A stretch of 64,000 nt of DNA from Margaritifera margaritifera (lineage: Eukaryota; Mollusca; Bivalvia; Unionida; Margaritiferidae): positions 62,001-126,000 of the forward strand of contig JAQPZY010001423.1 in NCBI GenBank assembly GCA_029931535.1. The letters run 5' to 3'. Positions within the stretch are counted from its first letter, which is position 1. Each line of letters begins with the position of its first letter. Shown here one piece after another: positions 36,417-47,157 of this stretch. The notes below the pieces were generated by a model, which was not told where the DNA came from, made no database searches, and worked only from the letters and a program-made list of their open reading frames with translations. Both the position numbers and the translations under genes were made by a program.

Positions 36417-37612
36417 TACTCAATAATACATATTTTCATTACCCTTAATACCAATGTGACCAGGCAACCAACAGTACAGAATACCTTTTCCTGACTGTAT
36501 GAGCAAATCATGTTTCTGTAAGATCTTGGATATTAAACGGTTGTCAAAGTTAAGGTTTTGCAAGGCTTTTAGTGTGGGAAGGGAATCCGAAAAGAGAATG
36601 AAATTTGTGTGTTGAGAGATTTTAATGAAGTTTAAAGATTTAAGCATGGTTGTAATTTCTGCGGTAACAATGGAGGCTTCATCCAGTAAATGGTTCGAGA
36701 TGGTGCCATGGGGTGTTGAAATAACAGCTTCAACCTCATCTCCATCTTTCAGATTGTGTGTATACAGGAACATGTGACAACGATAGGAGACTCTGATTTC
36801 ATTGAATTGGCAAATATCAAATATTATTTGGGGATAACCGTAGTGATTTTGGAACACAGAATTCTGTTGTATTTCCAGCACTGATTTGTACTGTTCCTAA
36901 AAGAGAATGAATTTGTATGCCAATAGGTGGAATGAAATGTGGTTTCTAAGCATACAATCTTTGGTATCTAGGCCTAAAGACAACATTGGTATTGGATGGA
37001 TCAGAGATAGTTTGGTGCTATGCTGAAGAGTCAAGTTCATTTTTGACCCAAGATAAAGTGAGGGTTTGTTTGCCCCTACAAACAAGCTTTCTGAAGAAGG
37101 AGTTCTAAATGCACCCAGAAAAAGTTCAAGTCCCTGATGTGTATCGGATCAAGCATCTGCAGGTAACATTTATGAGCTGATCTGTACACAGCTGAGCCGT
37201 AGTCAAGTTTAGATCTTACTAAAGACCTGTATAACCCGAGCAAGACCTTCCAATCTGCTCCCTAAATCTGTGTTTGCCATGACTTGTATTAAATAAAGGA
37301 CTTTTTGACATCTGTCCCTGAGGTATCTAATATGTGGAAGAAAAATTAGTTTATGGTCCAAAGTAAGCCCTAAAAATTTGATCTCTTCTGAACAGGAAAA
37401 AACAATCATCAAGACAGAGCTTTGGGTCATCATGAATTTGATGTAATTGGCATTAGTACAAACAAACAGTTTTAGATTTTGAAAATTTGAACCTTTTCTT
37501 CTACCCATTTCTGAACTCTATTTAGAATTATCTGTAGTTGACATTCAACTGTGTGCATATTCTTGGGATCTATAGCTCATCAAAATGTTATCAACATATA
37601 ATGAGCAGTCAC
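36417..37612 (-). pseudogene. LINE fragment: end of reverse transcriptase through RNase H (minus copy)
   Basis: Reading leftwards, the fragment opens with SLYVDNILMSYRS near 37600-37560, the reverse transcriptase YxDD motif with its second Asp changed to Asn. It continues with a thumb-like stretch, EEIKFLGLTLDHKLIFLPHI (37209-37508). The RNase H domain follows (36420-36881), with TAEITTMLKSLNF, FILFSDSLPTLKALQNL and CWLPGHIGIKGNE. Frames are broken between domains, for example around 37085-37209 and 36881-36897. It belongs to the same family as the plus fragment next to it, so the two lie tail-to-tail with their 3' ends meeting near 36250-36420. Confidence 0.88.
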
Positions 37613-37615
37613 AGA

Positions 37616-37740
37616 TGTAACATTATATAATGAGCCTCACAGGTGTAACATTATATAATGATCAGTCACAGGTGTAACATTATATAATGATCAGTCACAG
37701 GTGTAACATTATATAATCAGCAGTTACAGGTGTAACATTT
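37616..37740 (+). repeat. 29-bp minisatellite, four units
   Basis: GTAACATTATATAATG recurs at 37616, 37645, 37674 and 37703, with a last partial at 37732. Period 29 bp, with CAGTCACAGGT between. On the minus strand the unit reads TGTGACTGATCATTATAT, nearly the same as the TGTGACTGCTCATTATATG that encodes the start of the YVDN motif in the adjoining LINE fragment. Confidence 0.9.
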
Positions 37741-37788
37741 CAAAGAAAAAACAGATTACAGAGAAGACAAATATTTGTGACTAATTAC

Positions 37789-37836
37789 CATTGGCTGTGA
37801 CACTTGCATAGGCGCTGACATCATACCTCCTGCCAC
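37789..37836 (-). CDS. PICALM/SNAP91-like: AP180/PICALM-type protein, 16-codon exon
   Basis: A 48-bp exon with acceptor GCATTCCAG and donor GTAATTAG, both phase 0, encoding VAGGMMSAPMQVSQPM. It joins the upstream exon ending GYPQQP and the last exon starting VRVSQPM without disturbing the frame. Being phase 0 at both ends and a multiple of three, it could be skipped harmlessly. The ending QVSQPM duplicates the start of the next exon (RVSQPM), which suggests internal duplication within the Met/Pro-rich tail. The 29-bp minisatellite lies about 50 bp into the following intron. Confidence 0.75.
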
Positions 37837-39220
37837 CTGGAATGCAATTAAAAGTATTTTCAGTTTGTGTGTGCCTATAAATACTTTATGACTTTTGCCA
37901 CTGCCATATTTTCAGGTACAAAATACATGTATGTACTACAGTACAGCTATCAGTCTTAAACTGGTTGGTATGTACCGCATTTCATATATGAAATTTTTTG
38001 TACATGAGAAAATATTTTTTTTTTAAAGTATGAAAAATAATGTGTAAACAAATTAATTATCATTTTGCAGAAGAGATTGTGTATGAAAAAAAAAAAAGAC
38101 CCAACATTGAGAAAGTCTCCAAAGTATCTACATGATCATCAATATTAAATCCACGTCCATCAGACATAATTGTGCTAAAGCAGCATGAACTGGCAGAATA
38201 TGTAGACTGAATTGGCTTACATATGGGTGTATTGGAATAGACAAGTTTGAAAATGAAAAACCAAGATACGGACATAGGTACTCCATGATATATTTTTCTT
38301 CTTACACCTTGTGATCGAAATAAAATGTGCCCCAATATGAGAGAGATTTCAGCCCCTTCTTCATGCCCTTTTGCTTGACTAACCTTATTGCCCCCATTTA
38401 GCCAAAGCTTTTGTCAAAGAGAAAACGGTAATAAAATAGTAAATGAAAATTATAACAAAATACATGCCATATGCCTTCAGTATCAAAGACATATAATTTA
38501 TATTTCAATATTCATGATATTTATATCCATATAAACTCCATTTAGTTTAGGTCCCAAGAATGATCCTTTAACCTTTTTCTCTGCAAGTCAAATAGTAAGA
38601 TGACCTCTCCATTCACAGCAATGAAGATTGCCCTTTATTAGCAAGTGCATGACTCAACTGTGTATGAAAATTTAAAGGGTATGAAAAATTACTTGAATTA
38701 TGGTGGCCTGTTTCTCAGGTAATATATTTTATTATAATACTTATTCACCCCATGAATGCATATTGGACCATTCAGTGGAAAGAATCCATCTAAACAGTAG
38801 GACTTGAAGATATAAGAATACCCCAAAAGTTCACAAAAAACTGTCCTAGAATATTAGTCCATTTCAAATTTGAGGTGATTTCTGCAAACCTTGCTAATTA
38901 AACCAAACTTGAAAACCAGCAGAATTGTGTCAGTTATGTATCTCATATGTTCCTTAGTGAACTGGATCACAAGGTCTGACAAAAATGGACTTTTTCAAAT
39001 ACGTGATTTAGCCATTTCCAAATCTTAATATGAAAAGCATTCCAGTGAACAACTTCAGCTGTGACCACTGCTGGCTGCTTTCCTAAAAATTGTTGCAGGA
39101 AGTCATTCCACACACATTCCTGATGCTTGAAGCATCATTAAAAAAGCTTTAGAACATTTTTTAATAACTGTCAAGTATATTTCCTGACCAAATGTTAAAA
39201 ATAAATAGCATGAAGATGCA

Positions 39221-40266
39221 ACAAGAGTTCCAAGAGGGCCTAAGATTGCTCACCAGACTGACTTTTGGCTTAATGCAGCATCCTTTGTCCAATGCTGAAA
39301 GGCCTTTATGTCAGGATGCTTTATGTAAAACTCTGCTTTAGCATAAAGTTGCTTAATGTTTTTTGTTTTGTTTTTAGTAACGGCACACATATTAAATGGT
39401 GGATCAGTGTAATTTTATAAATCTGAAAGACTTTTAAGTTAGAACGCTTTCTGTCAAATTTGGTCACATTCTGTCGAGTAGTTTTTAAGAAGAAATTCAA
39501 GTTTTTTCTTTTTCAGTAACATCAGCCATTTTTAATGGTGGACTGGCATTATTTGTATAAATCACTTTTTGAGAAGTCATTTAAAGAATGTTAGAATTTT
39601 AGTAACAGTGGCCATATTTCTTGGCGAATCAGCATGAGTATATATTTCAAAGGCATTCATGCCAGAATGCTTTCTGTAAAAATTTGGTTAAATTTTGTTC
39701 AGCGGTTTTTGAAAAGCTGTTTAAATGTTTTCTATTTTTAGTAATGATGGCATCTGATAAAAAAACAAGTATAATTTGTACAAATTTAATAGTCTTACAG
39801 GCCAGAATATTTTCTGTCAAATTCTGTTCAGCTGATGTTTTTTCAGAAGTTGTTTAAAGTTTTTTTTCTATTTTTAGTAACAGTGGCCATATTTAATGGC
39901 AGATCATCGTCATTTGTATAAACCTGAAAGCCCTTCATGCCAGGATGTTGTAAAATTTGGTCACATTTTTAAGAAATTGTCCTTTAAAGGCTTTTGTACT
40001 TTTAGTAATGACAGCCATATTTGATGGATAAACAGCATCAATTTTACAAACTTGAAAGCCCTCTAAGTCAGAATGCTCTCTGACAAATTTGTTTGCAATT
40101 GGTCCAGTGGTTTTTGAGAAGAAGTTTAAATTTGCAAATTAGGTTGCAATTGGTCCAGTGGTTTTTGAGAAGAAGTTTAAAATTACAAATGTTGATGGAT
40201 GACTCATAATGCATGATGAACATACCAAAAGCTCAGCTGGCCTTGATTGCAAGCTGAACTAAAAAC
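39221..40266 (+). mobile_element. Array element of about 160-bp units (GCCATATTTGATGGTGGAT family) ending at a splice donor
   Basis: Begins ACAAGAGTTCCAAGAGGGCC and GATTGCTCACCAGACTGAC. About six units follow, with variants of TTTTTAGTAACAGTGGCCAT, CTTGAAAGCCCTTCATGCCA and CTGTCAAATTTGGTCAC. It ends with the hairpin-like GCTCAGCTGGCCTTGATTGC and AAGCTGAACTAAAAA at 40266. The minus-strand donor of exon 40271-40382 starts at 40270, so the element end overlaps the donor context. Confidence 0.8.
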
Positions 40267-40270
40267 TTAC

Positions 40271-40382
40271 AGGTTGCTGCGGGTATCCCATGGACCATGT
40301 ACTGCTTGCCATAGGTTGGGCTGTCCATTTTTCCCCACCTGTCTTCTTCTGCTCACCTTTAGGCTGCCACTCGTATTGCTTA
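40271..40382 (-). CDS. PICALM/SNAP91-like: AP180/PICALM-type protein, WQPK exon
   Basis: A 112-bp exon with acceptor TTTCTTATCACTCCAG and donor GTAAGT. The first base completes a codon begun in the exon at 46089-46239 (AA+T, Asn). Then come KQYEWQPKGEQKKTGGEKW and, ending the exon, MGYPQQP. The WQPK and KKTGG elements correspond to NWQPK and KKLTGG in vertebrate PICALM and AP180, in reversed local order. This part of the protein is disordered and lies just before the C-terminal NPF/DPF-bearing tail. The phase fit (2 then 1 on entry, 0 on exit) with both neighbours strongly supports the exon. Confidence 0.82.
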
Positions 40383-40977
40383 CTGGAGTGATAAGAAACA
40401 TTTTAAAACAAAGAATGGACAATAGAAACTACACAGACCAAATTATTAGTTTCTTGTTTTTACTCAAACACAGTGAAACCTATCTTTGCAGATACCATAA
40501 TATTATGGTCACCTGATCATAAAGAATACTATATACAAACACAATGTCTTAATTCCATTCATTTCTAACCCTTTTTGTAGTCCTCTGGAATATCCTTCAT
40601 GGTCCAGTTGCACTGTACCATAACACTAATTACAGCCGACTAATCAAGTTATAAAAAAGCAGGTTTAATTTCAGTGATTTTCCATGTACTGTTCTCATTC
40701 ATTCATGTTATCAAAAAAAAGGTTTTAAGCAATGATCAGACAAGCTTAAGTCGTATAAATTGAACTGGACAGTAATGTCAATGATTGAAGCAGTCAGACA
40801 CACAAATCTAGAAATGAGTTACTGAAAAATGGAAGGCCCACCGATGTGCCGGAAACCTGGCAAATAAAGGCCAACTTTAATTTTTGATGGACAGATGTGA
40901 TGTGCTGGATGAACAGATATAAGCATGGACACACAGACAAGGTAACACTCTATGCCTAATACTGTCATGATGAAGCA

Positions 40978-41240
40978 TGAACAAGAGTCCCTTCAAAGGC
41001 CTGATGCTCTACTGGCTAAAAAGAATTTCCAGGAATCCAAGATAAGCCCGTTTCTTCTTTTTAATTACAAAGTATTGAAACTATCTCTGATATTCTTGAA
41101 AAACCACAAAAACCAAATTTGGTAATGAAACTATTTTCTTAGGTTTCATTTAACATGTACACAAGATACCTGTAAAAGCAGTACAAATTTTATTGACATG
41201 GCCTTTGACCTTGAACCTGATAGACTGAAACCTTGTTATA
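40978..41240 (+). mobile_element. Truncated start of the GGCCATATTGGATGTCAGA array family
   Basis: GAACAAGAGTCCCTTCAAAG and CCTGATGCTCTACTGGC, then AAGTATTGAAACTATCTCTG, match the 5' regions at 27325 and 47158. Only the start and about one unit are present. Confidence 0.6.
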
Positions 41241-42248
41241 ACATACTTTGTTATAACACAAAATCAGATTAACATGGCTGTGGTGCGACTCCTGAATTTT
41301 TACAATCTCTTCACTAGTTTCTTCCATCTGATTTCTGAATTACTTCAAAGTTGTATTGCCCAAGTAATGGCGAGTTTGATCTCTTCATCTGGTGAGATGT
41401 GTTGCATTCTTGAAGAAACATGTTTGTCTTTCTTAAAAGAAATAAAGATGTTAAGTTTCTATTTGTGAATGTTCATTGCAAATCTGTTATTAGTTAATCA
41501 CTGCACTTTGCTGTTAGCTTGTAATTTTTTTAAAGACATCAGCTTTAAAAAAACACCTGCACGGCTGAGCAAATCCCATAGCCCAACATCCTGGACTATT
41601 CAATTTTGGGCAAGTAAAATGTTCCAAGTTGCTAGTCTGGGACAAGTGCTTTTTTCCTATTTTAAAAAAGTTGGGCAAGTCCTTATTTCCGTGCTTTAAT
41701 GACTATATCTACCTTTATTGGGACATTCATGCCCTCCAGGCATACTGAATCCATGTATACATTTACATCCTGTATAACACCTACAGGTGGTCAGTGATAA
41801 CTGTCATATATGCGCACGTTCTGTCACCGCTTGACTGCATATTGGGCTAAGCAACCAAATTATCGGCAAATCAAAACATGTCAAACAAAACAAAGCCGGT
41901 ATGATTAATTAGCAGTGTTTTAAGTGGCTTTGTTGGATTATGTTTACTCAAACCAGATCCTCACAAGCGGCTCACTGATTTAAACCAAGGAGTCAGTGTA
42001 ATTAAATTAATGAAAGGTATTTTATCGACATCAGTATGTTTCCTTTATGAACTGATTAAATGACAGTAATGATTCTTTAATTTTTAATTGATTATGGAGA
42101 AGATTAACTTCCACGTGTGATATTGCGTTTGAAGCAAAACAATTACGCTAATTAATGAGCTGTCTCTTCGTATTTAAAAGAGAAAATGTATGTTATGATC
42201 ACTATAGAAGTAGTTGTCAAGCAAGCTGATATTTACTCACGGGATAAA

Positions 42249-42480
42249 ATGAGTTTGCTAAATTATTTTCACAAGGAAGGTAATAAGGACGATTCGGAGA
42301 AGAAAATTTTTTGTGAAAGTGGAGGGATGAAATGTAGGACTGCTACTGTGTGAGAATTCCTTAAACCAAGAGAGTTTACAAATTCTAATGAACATTTCAG
42401 CAAATGGACCAGAGCTTGAGGACTTTAACCCAGACACAGCTATCAACTGCTGGCTTAGTGCTGGTGCAAGTGACAGACAT
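42249..42480 (+). pseudogene. Possible additional hAT-related remnant
   Basis: An ATG at 42249 opens MSLLNYFHKEGNKDDSEKK, resembling the start of some hAT/BED transposases. About 140 bp later a frame reads SANGPELEDFNPDTAINCW, resembling a short motif near the C-terminus of related proteins. The two pieces are too short to assign firmly; they may belong to a different element from the one that follows. Confidence 0.3.
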
Positions 42481-42639
42481 GTACATGGACATTTGTTAAA
42501 ATCCAGCAGCTAAAACATATATACCTAAAGTAGTCAAATGTATATCAACCAATGTTTTTGAAAAATTAAATTCTTTTAAGATATAATTATGTTGTATATT
42601 ATTTCGTTTGTTCTTTCTATGGATTAAGTGCATACATCT

Positions 42640-43740
42640 CATCAAATCGTGGCAAGTGAATACCCATATCGAGATTAGTCATTCTGGAATGTACGAAATC
42701 CATTGCCATAGCAACACTACCCACCATTGGGACAATGCATGAATGCAGAGCTCAATCTCAAAAGTAACTAACATGTTTAAACAATCATCGACAGACCATG
42801 TGACTGGAGGTGAAGTACTTTTCTGCAGTTTTGTTGCAGAGCACAATCTGCCATTTTCAGTTGCAGATCATTCTTCAGACCTGTGTAAGGAAATGTTCCC
42901 TGATAGTAGTATCTCTAAGAAATCCAGTTGCAAAATGACAACATCAGTGAATATCATAAATAATGCAATTGCACCAATGTTGGACAAACAAGCAACCAAG
43001 TTATGCCAAATGACAAATTCTTGGTCCTGATTGATGAATCTAATGACAAGGGAGGTTACAAGACCGTTGCTATTTTGATCCGGATGTATGACCATGCTGT
43101 GAAGAAAGTTTGTCATCTACCTTCAGTAAAACCAAGATTTGATAACCTAACTAGAGTGGCTAGTGCATGTTTGAAACTACCTTACAGTAATGCTGATGCA
43201 GAAAGATCATCTTCTATGCTGAGAAAAATTCAACAAGATCTTCAGGAAGTTTGGAAAACAGTCCCATCCAGTCTCTAACAAGTGCAATGATGAACACAAA
43301 TGACACCCACAATACCTTCAAACTGCCTTCTGAACTATTGACAGCAGCAAAGAGTGTATCTAATTGAGACTATATTCCACTGTCCAATGGATGTTAAAGA
43401 CAGAAACTTGCTGTATTTTTTTCTTTAATGTCTGATTTGTTGGAATCATGTGAGTGTGTGCAGATGTGTATGTGTGTCGTGATATCTGACAGTGTTAAGT
43501 TTACAAACTATTTTTTGTTTGAAGGTGTATTAAATGCTAAAAAGAAAACATGTTATTTTCTTTTATTCAAATTTTAATTTCCTGTCATTTTCTATAGGCT
43601 CATATGAAAAGATATCTTATTCTCAATTGAACATCATTGCTTTTTTCGAGTTGCCCCCCCCCCCCCCATGAGACGTCATAAACACTTTTTGATCTTAAAA
43701 TCCCCATAACTCTGTCTGGGAATATGACCAGTAGAGCTTA
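42640..43740 (+). pseudogene. hAT transposase remnant (plus copy)
   Basis: One frame (42743-43030) gives GGEVLFCSFVAEHNLPFSVA then DHSSDLCKEMFPDSSISK. After a frame change near 43000 comes KFLVLIDESNDKG and TVAILIRMYDHAVKKV. A jump then leads to CLKLPYSNADAERSSSMLRK, the C-terminal dimerisation domain. The order (early catalytic Asp region, central Asp region, hAT-C) fits a hAT transposase, but most of the catalytic core between 43110 and 43120 is deleted, so it cannot be active. The 3' non-coding part up to a poly-C tract (43654-43667) matches the minus copy at 33650-34400. Confidence 0.82.
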
Positions 43741-43779
43741 AAAAAATCCAGCTGAAAGGACAGGCAGAAAGGAAACAAA

Positions 43780-43915
43780 AAAGCTGACTGAGGCAGTTAG
43801 ACATAGAGACAGATAGACATAGGTCGGTAGGCAGGCATGTAGGGATGGCAGATAGGATAGATAGTATGGCAGGTAGTTAGGTAGATAGAAAGCAGGGAGA
43901 GAGAGATAAAACAAG
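43780..43915 (+). repeat. Degenerate tetranucleotide-rich tract (GATA/GGTA/GGCA type)
   Basis: Loose repeats of GATAGACATAGGTCGGTAGG and GGCAGGTAGTTAGGTAGATA type text cover about 130 bp. The tract sits directly before the 5' signature AACAAGAGACCCAAGTGGAC at 43909. Oyster 'pearl' elements, as I recall, also carry a tetranucleotide microsatellite near their arrays. Confidence 0.6.
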
Positions 43916-46055
43916 AGACCCAAGTGGACCTTATATCACCCACCTGGCTTACATAACTTAACACTTTACCATTTCTTTAAGCAGGCATATGAAGTATTCT
44001 AATAACACAAACCTATATAAAGTATCTCCCAAACTTCATAATACGTTGATTTTACCTATTATACTAAAGACTGAATAACAGATACAAATTCTTCCCAAAG
44101 AAAAAACAAAATTAATATGCATAGTCTCGTATCCAGAATTGAACTCATCCAAAATCTTTATGAAATAAACAAAGTTTTATTTAAACTGGATGAGGAATAT
44201 AGTCTCCAGATTTAGAGAGGTAAACAAGCTCAGCCAATAAGATGGAAGATTATCTCATTAATACGTACATCTCACTTATTATAGAAACTGTCAAAGACAA
44301 TAATGATGTAAGCTTATTTAACAAGTTTGATCAAAATCCAATTTTAATGTGGTCTCCAGAGTGGCAACAAACTCAGCCAATCAGATACAATATTACCATA
44401 TAAATATGTATAAATTCTGCTGAAAATCAAACTCATCCAACAAGCTGATGATACAAGACTATTTAACAAGTCTGATCAAAATCTGATCAGAAATATAGTT
44501 GCTTAAGTGTTGAAAAGCTCAGTCAATCAGATGCAAGATCACATCATTAATATGCATGGATCTTTCTATATTCGTATTCAACTGCGATCTGGATGATATA
44601 AGCCTATTTACCAAGTTGGATCAAAATCCATCAAAATTACAGTCTCTAAAGTAGTAACAAGAGAACCATGAATGGCACATTATATGCCCGCCCCATGTTT
44701 AATAGTCCTCTATGTAGATAACTGAAATTTTGGTGCAGAAACCATTTTCTTTCAGTCACAGAGACCTTGACTTCTGACCTTTTGACCCCAAAATCAATAG
44801 ACTTCTTCCTTAACTGAAGTGCACACCATGTACAAAGTTTGGTCAAGGTCTGTGATGATATTATGCACAAACCATTTTTTTTTTCTTTCAGTCACAGTAA
44901 CTTTGATCTTTGACCTTTTCACCCCTAAAACAGTAGGCTTCTTCCTTACCCCAAGTGCAAGCCATCCACAAAGTTTGGATGTGGTATGTAATGTAGATTA
45001 TTATTATGTGGAAACCATTTGTATCCTTTCAGTCAGGGACCTTGACCTTTGAGCTCTTGCGCCCAAAATCGATTGGGTTCTTCCTTTCCCCAGGTGCAAC
45101 CATTCACAAAGTTTGGTACCTGTAGATGGTGGAGAACTCAAATTATTGTGTGGAAACCAGATTTCTTCTTTCAGTCACAGTGACTGTGACCTTTGAGCTC
45201 TCGAGTCCAAAATTGATTGGGTTCTTCCTTTCCCCAGGTGCAACCATCCACAAAGTTTGGTAACTTGATGGTGGACAACTCAATCTAATACATGGAAACA
45301 AAACTGGTAACAGACAGATTGATGATTGGACAACATCACAAAATAATATGCTCTGCCTTATGGTGGGCCTATAATAACTTGTCCAATCAGATTCAAGATA
45401 ACCTCATAAATATGGATATGTCTTGTTCATAATCAAACTCATCCAAACATACTGATGATATCAGTCTATTTACCACGTCTGATTAAAATAGGATCAGAAA
45501 TACCATCTCCTGATTGGTAAAAAGCTCAGCCAATCAGAAGCAAGATCACCTCATTAATATGTACAGATCTTGCACAAAATAAAACTCATAAGATATCTTG
45601 ATGATATGACCCTATTTACAATATTTAATGAAAATATGATCAGAAATAGTCGCTAAAGAGTTTACAAACTCAGCCAATCAGATGCAAGCTCACGTCATTC
45701 ATATGTATGTCTCTTGTGCATAATTGTCTTATCTGAGATCTTAACAATTCAAGTATCTTTATCAAGTTTACCGGTAATCAAAATCAAATTAGAAATACAG
45801 TCTCTAGAATGTTAACAAACTCCACCAGTCATATGCAAGATCATCTCAATAATATGCATTGATCTTGTTCATGATAAAACTGATCCAAGATCCTGATGAT
45901 ACAAGTCCATATTCCAAGTTTACTCAACATCAATTAAAACCATGTCTAATTGAAATATGGCCTCCATATTTGTACCAAGCAATTGTTGATGGATGCATAA
46001 TGGACACAAGGTCGTACAATAAGCCCACTTGACCTTATAGCCAGGTGAGTTAAAA
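43909..46055 (+). mobile_element. Array element of about 165-bp units (CAGCCAATCAGATGCAAGAT family), interrupted by another array
   Basis: The 5' end AACAAGAGACCCAAGTGGAC leads to CACCTGGCTTACATAACTTA and then units with AACTCAGCCAATCAGATGCA, TCATTAATATGCATAGATC, CTTGATGATATAAGC and ATCAGAAATATGG. It is split at about 44640-45372 by a foreign array and resumes with ACTTGTCCAATCAGATTCAA. It ends with CCCACTTGACCTTATAGCCA then GGTGAGTTAAAAG. The same family is at 52025-53330 and 61028-61350. Confidence 0.8.
44640..45372 (+). mobile_element. Nested array of the GACCTTGACC family
   Basis: Four to five units of about 150 bp contain TCAGTCACAGTGACC, TTTGACCCCAAAATCAAT, GGCTTCTTCCTTACCCCAAG and CCATCCACAAAGTTTGG. 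The block starts near TGCCCGCCCCATG and ends near ATATGCTCTGCCTTATGGTG. It interrupts a unit of the surrounding family, so it inserted later. Confidence 0.8.
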
Positions 46056-46088
46056 GATATTTTTAATATATTTTCTATGAAGACCTAC

Positions 46089-46239
46089 TTTTTGGCTTGA
46101 GCCTCCTTTACACTGAGGCTACCAGCCAGTTGGACCAGACTGGAATCTAAGTCATCGGTGATGGGTTTAGCTTTCTTCTGCTCTGCTGGCTTACCCGATT
46201 GTGAGATGGGCTGTAACACTTCACCAAATGCATCAAATG
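46089..46239 (-). CDS. PICALM/SNAP91-like: AP180/PICALM-type protein, DLDSSL exon (best diagnostic exon)
   Basis: A 151-bp exon with acceptor TGGTTTCTTTGCAG and donor GTAGGT. It enters needing one base (G+CA, Ala) and leaves with two bases (AA). It reads FDAFGEVLQPISQSGK, then KPITDDLDSSLVQLAGSLSV. Human PICALM has FDELGGLLKPT and, downstream, KLVSDDLDSSLANLVGNLGI in the same order and spacing; AP180 is similar. This region lies in the clathrin- and adaptor-binding assembly domain, after the ANTH domain. The frame continues three bases past the donor to TAG, which explains the apparent open frame end at 46085. Direction of transcription is right to left. Confidence 0.9.
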
Positions 46240-46487
46240 CTGCAAAGAAACCATTATTTCTACTGTTTAGGCACTCCAATACTGTACACTATCCAATAGT
46301 GAAAGTACACTGCAAGAAAGGGACAACTATGAAATAACTCTTAATGGTGCATATATACAACTATTCATTATTACTTTAGCTACTGCACATTTATATCTAC
46401 TATTGCACCACTACTTTGTGTATTGTATCAAACATATTGTGGTTTACAGCAATACTTAGGGCTTACTACTACTCAAAATTCCAGCTA

Positions 46488-46704
46488 CCGTATATACTCG
46501 CATATAAACTAGGTCCAAATGCAAATTACATTGACCCTGATCTGCCATCGCATAATGCGCTGGCAGATCAGGGTCTATGTTGTTTGTTCTACTGATTAGT
46601 TCTTACAAACTGCATAGACCCAGATCTGCTGGTGCATTATGCAATGGCAGATCTGGGTCTATGCAGTTTGCAGTTGGTATCGGCTTATACTTAAGTATAT
46701 ATGG
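46488..46704. mobile_element. TA-flanked double-hairpin MITE, copy 1
   Basis: Bounded by TA on each side (46486-46487 and 46705-46706). Begins CCGTATATACTCGCATATAA and ends TTAAGTATATATGG. The interior holds two long hairpins: one around GATCTGCCATCGCATAATGC with GCTGGCAGATCAGGGTC, and one around GATCTGCTGGTGCATTATGC with AATGGCAGATCTGGGTC. It is 217 bp like 60811-61027. TA flanks fit the Tc1/mariner-type target preference. Confidence 0.9.
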
Positions 46705-46723
46705 TATTTAATGCATGTTTGTA

Positions 46724-46728
<5 letters not shown>

Positions 46729-46771
<43 letters not shown>
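46729..46771 (+). repeat. (GT)n microsatellite
   Basis: About 21 GT units starting 25 bp after the MITE at 46488-46704; the Cys-Val frame across it is an artefact. Confidence 0.97.
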
Positions 46772-46772
<1 letters not shown>

Positions 46773-47157
46773 ACATGCGCACACATTACACTTTGGAAAA
46801 GTTCTAACATACCTTGTTTATCCTAAAACTTAATATCACCTGGTAAAATCATAAATATGATTTTAAATATTTAAATCTTCTATGAAGTAAATATGCACCT
46901 ATTTCTGATAGAATTATTACATAAGCATCCCAAAACAAATCTTTCTCTCTAAATGCTGAACTACTAATCTAACATTCAGTGCAAAGCAAAACAACTCAAA
47001 CACACAATCTCTACAATTATGGAAAGAAAAAAAAAAAACAGTAGACCAGATTTATCCCATTTCTACAAGTGATATAGGTTTTCACTTTCTAGGATTAAAA
47101 AATTATCACACTTGCTACAATCTGAACAAGAAAAATGTTTTTAATCAGTGAATGTAA

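Noticed and set aside
39621..39857. Small open frames within the 39221-40266 array, and similar ones at 54153-54797 and 62595-63575
   Set aside because: They repeat at the array period and occur on both strands; no independent support.
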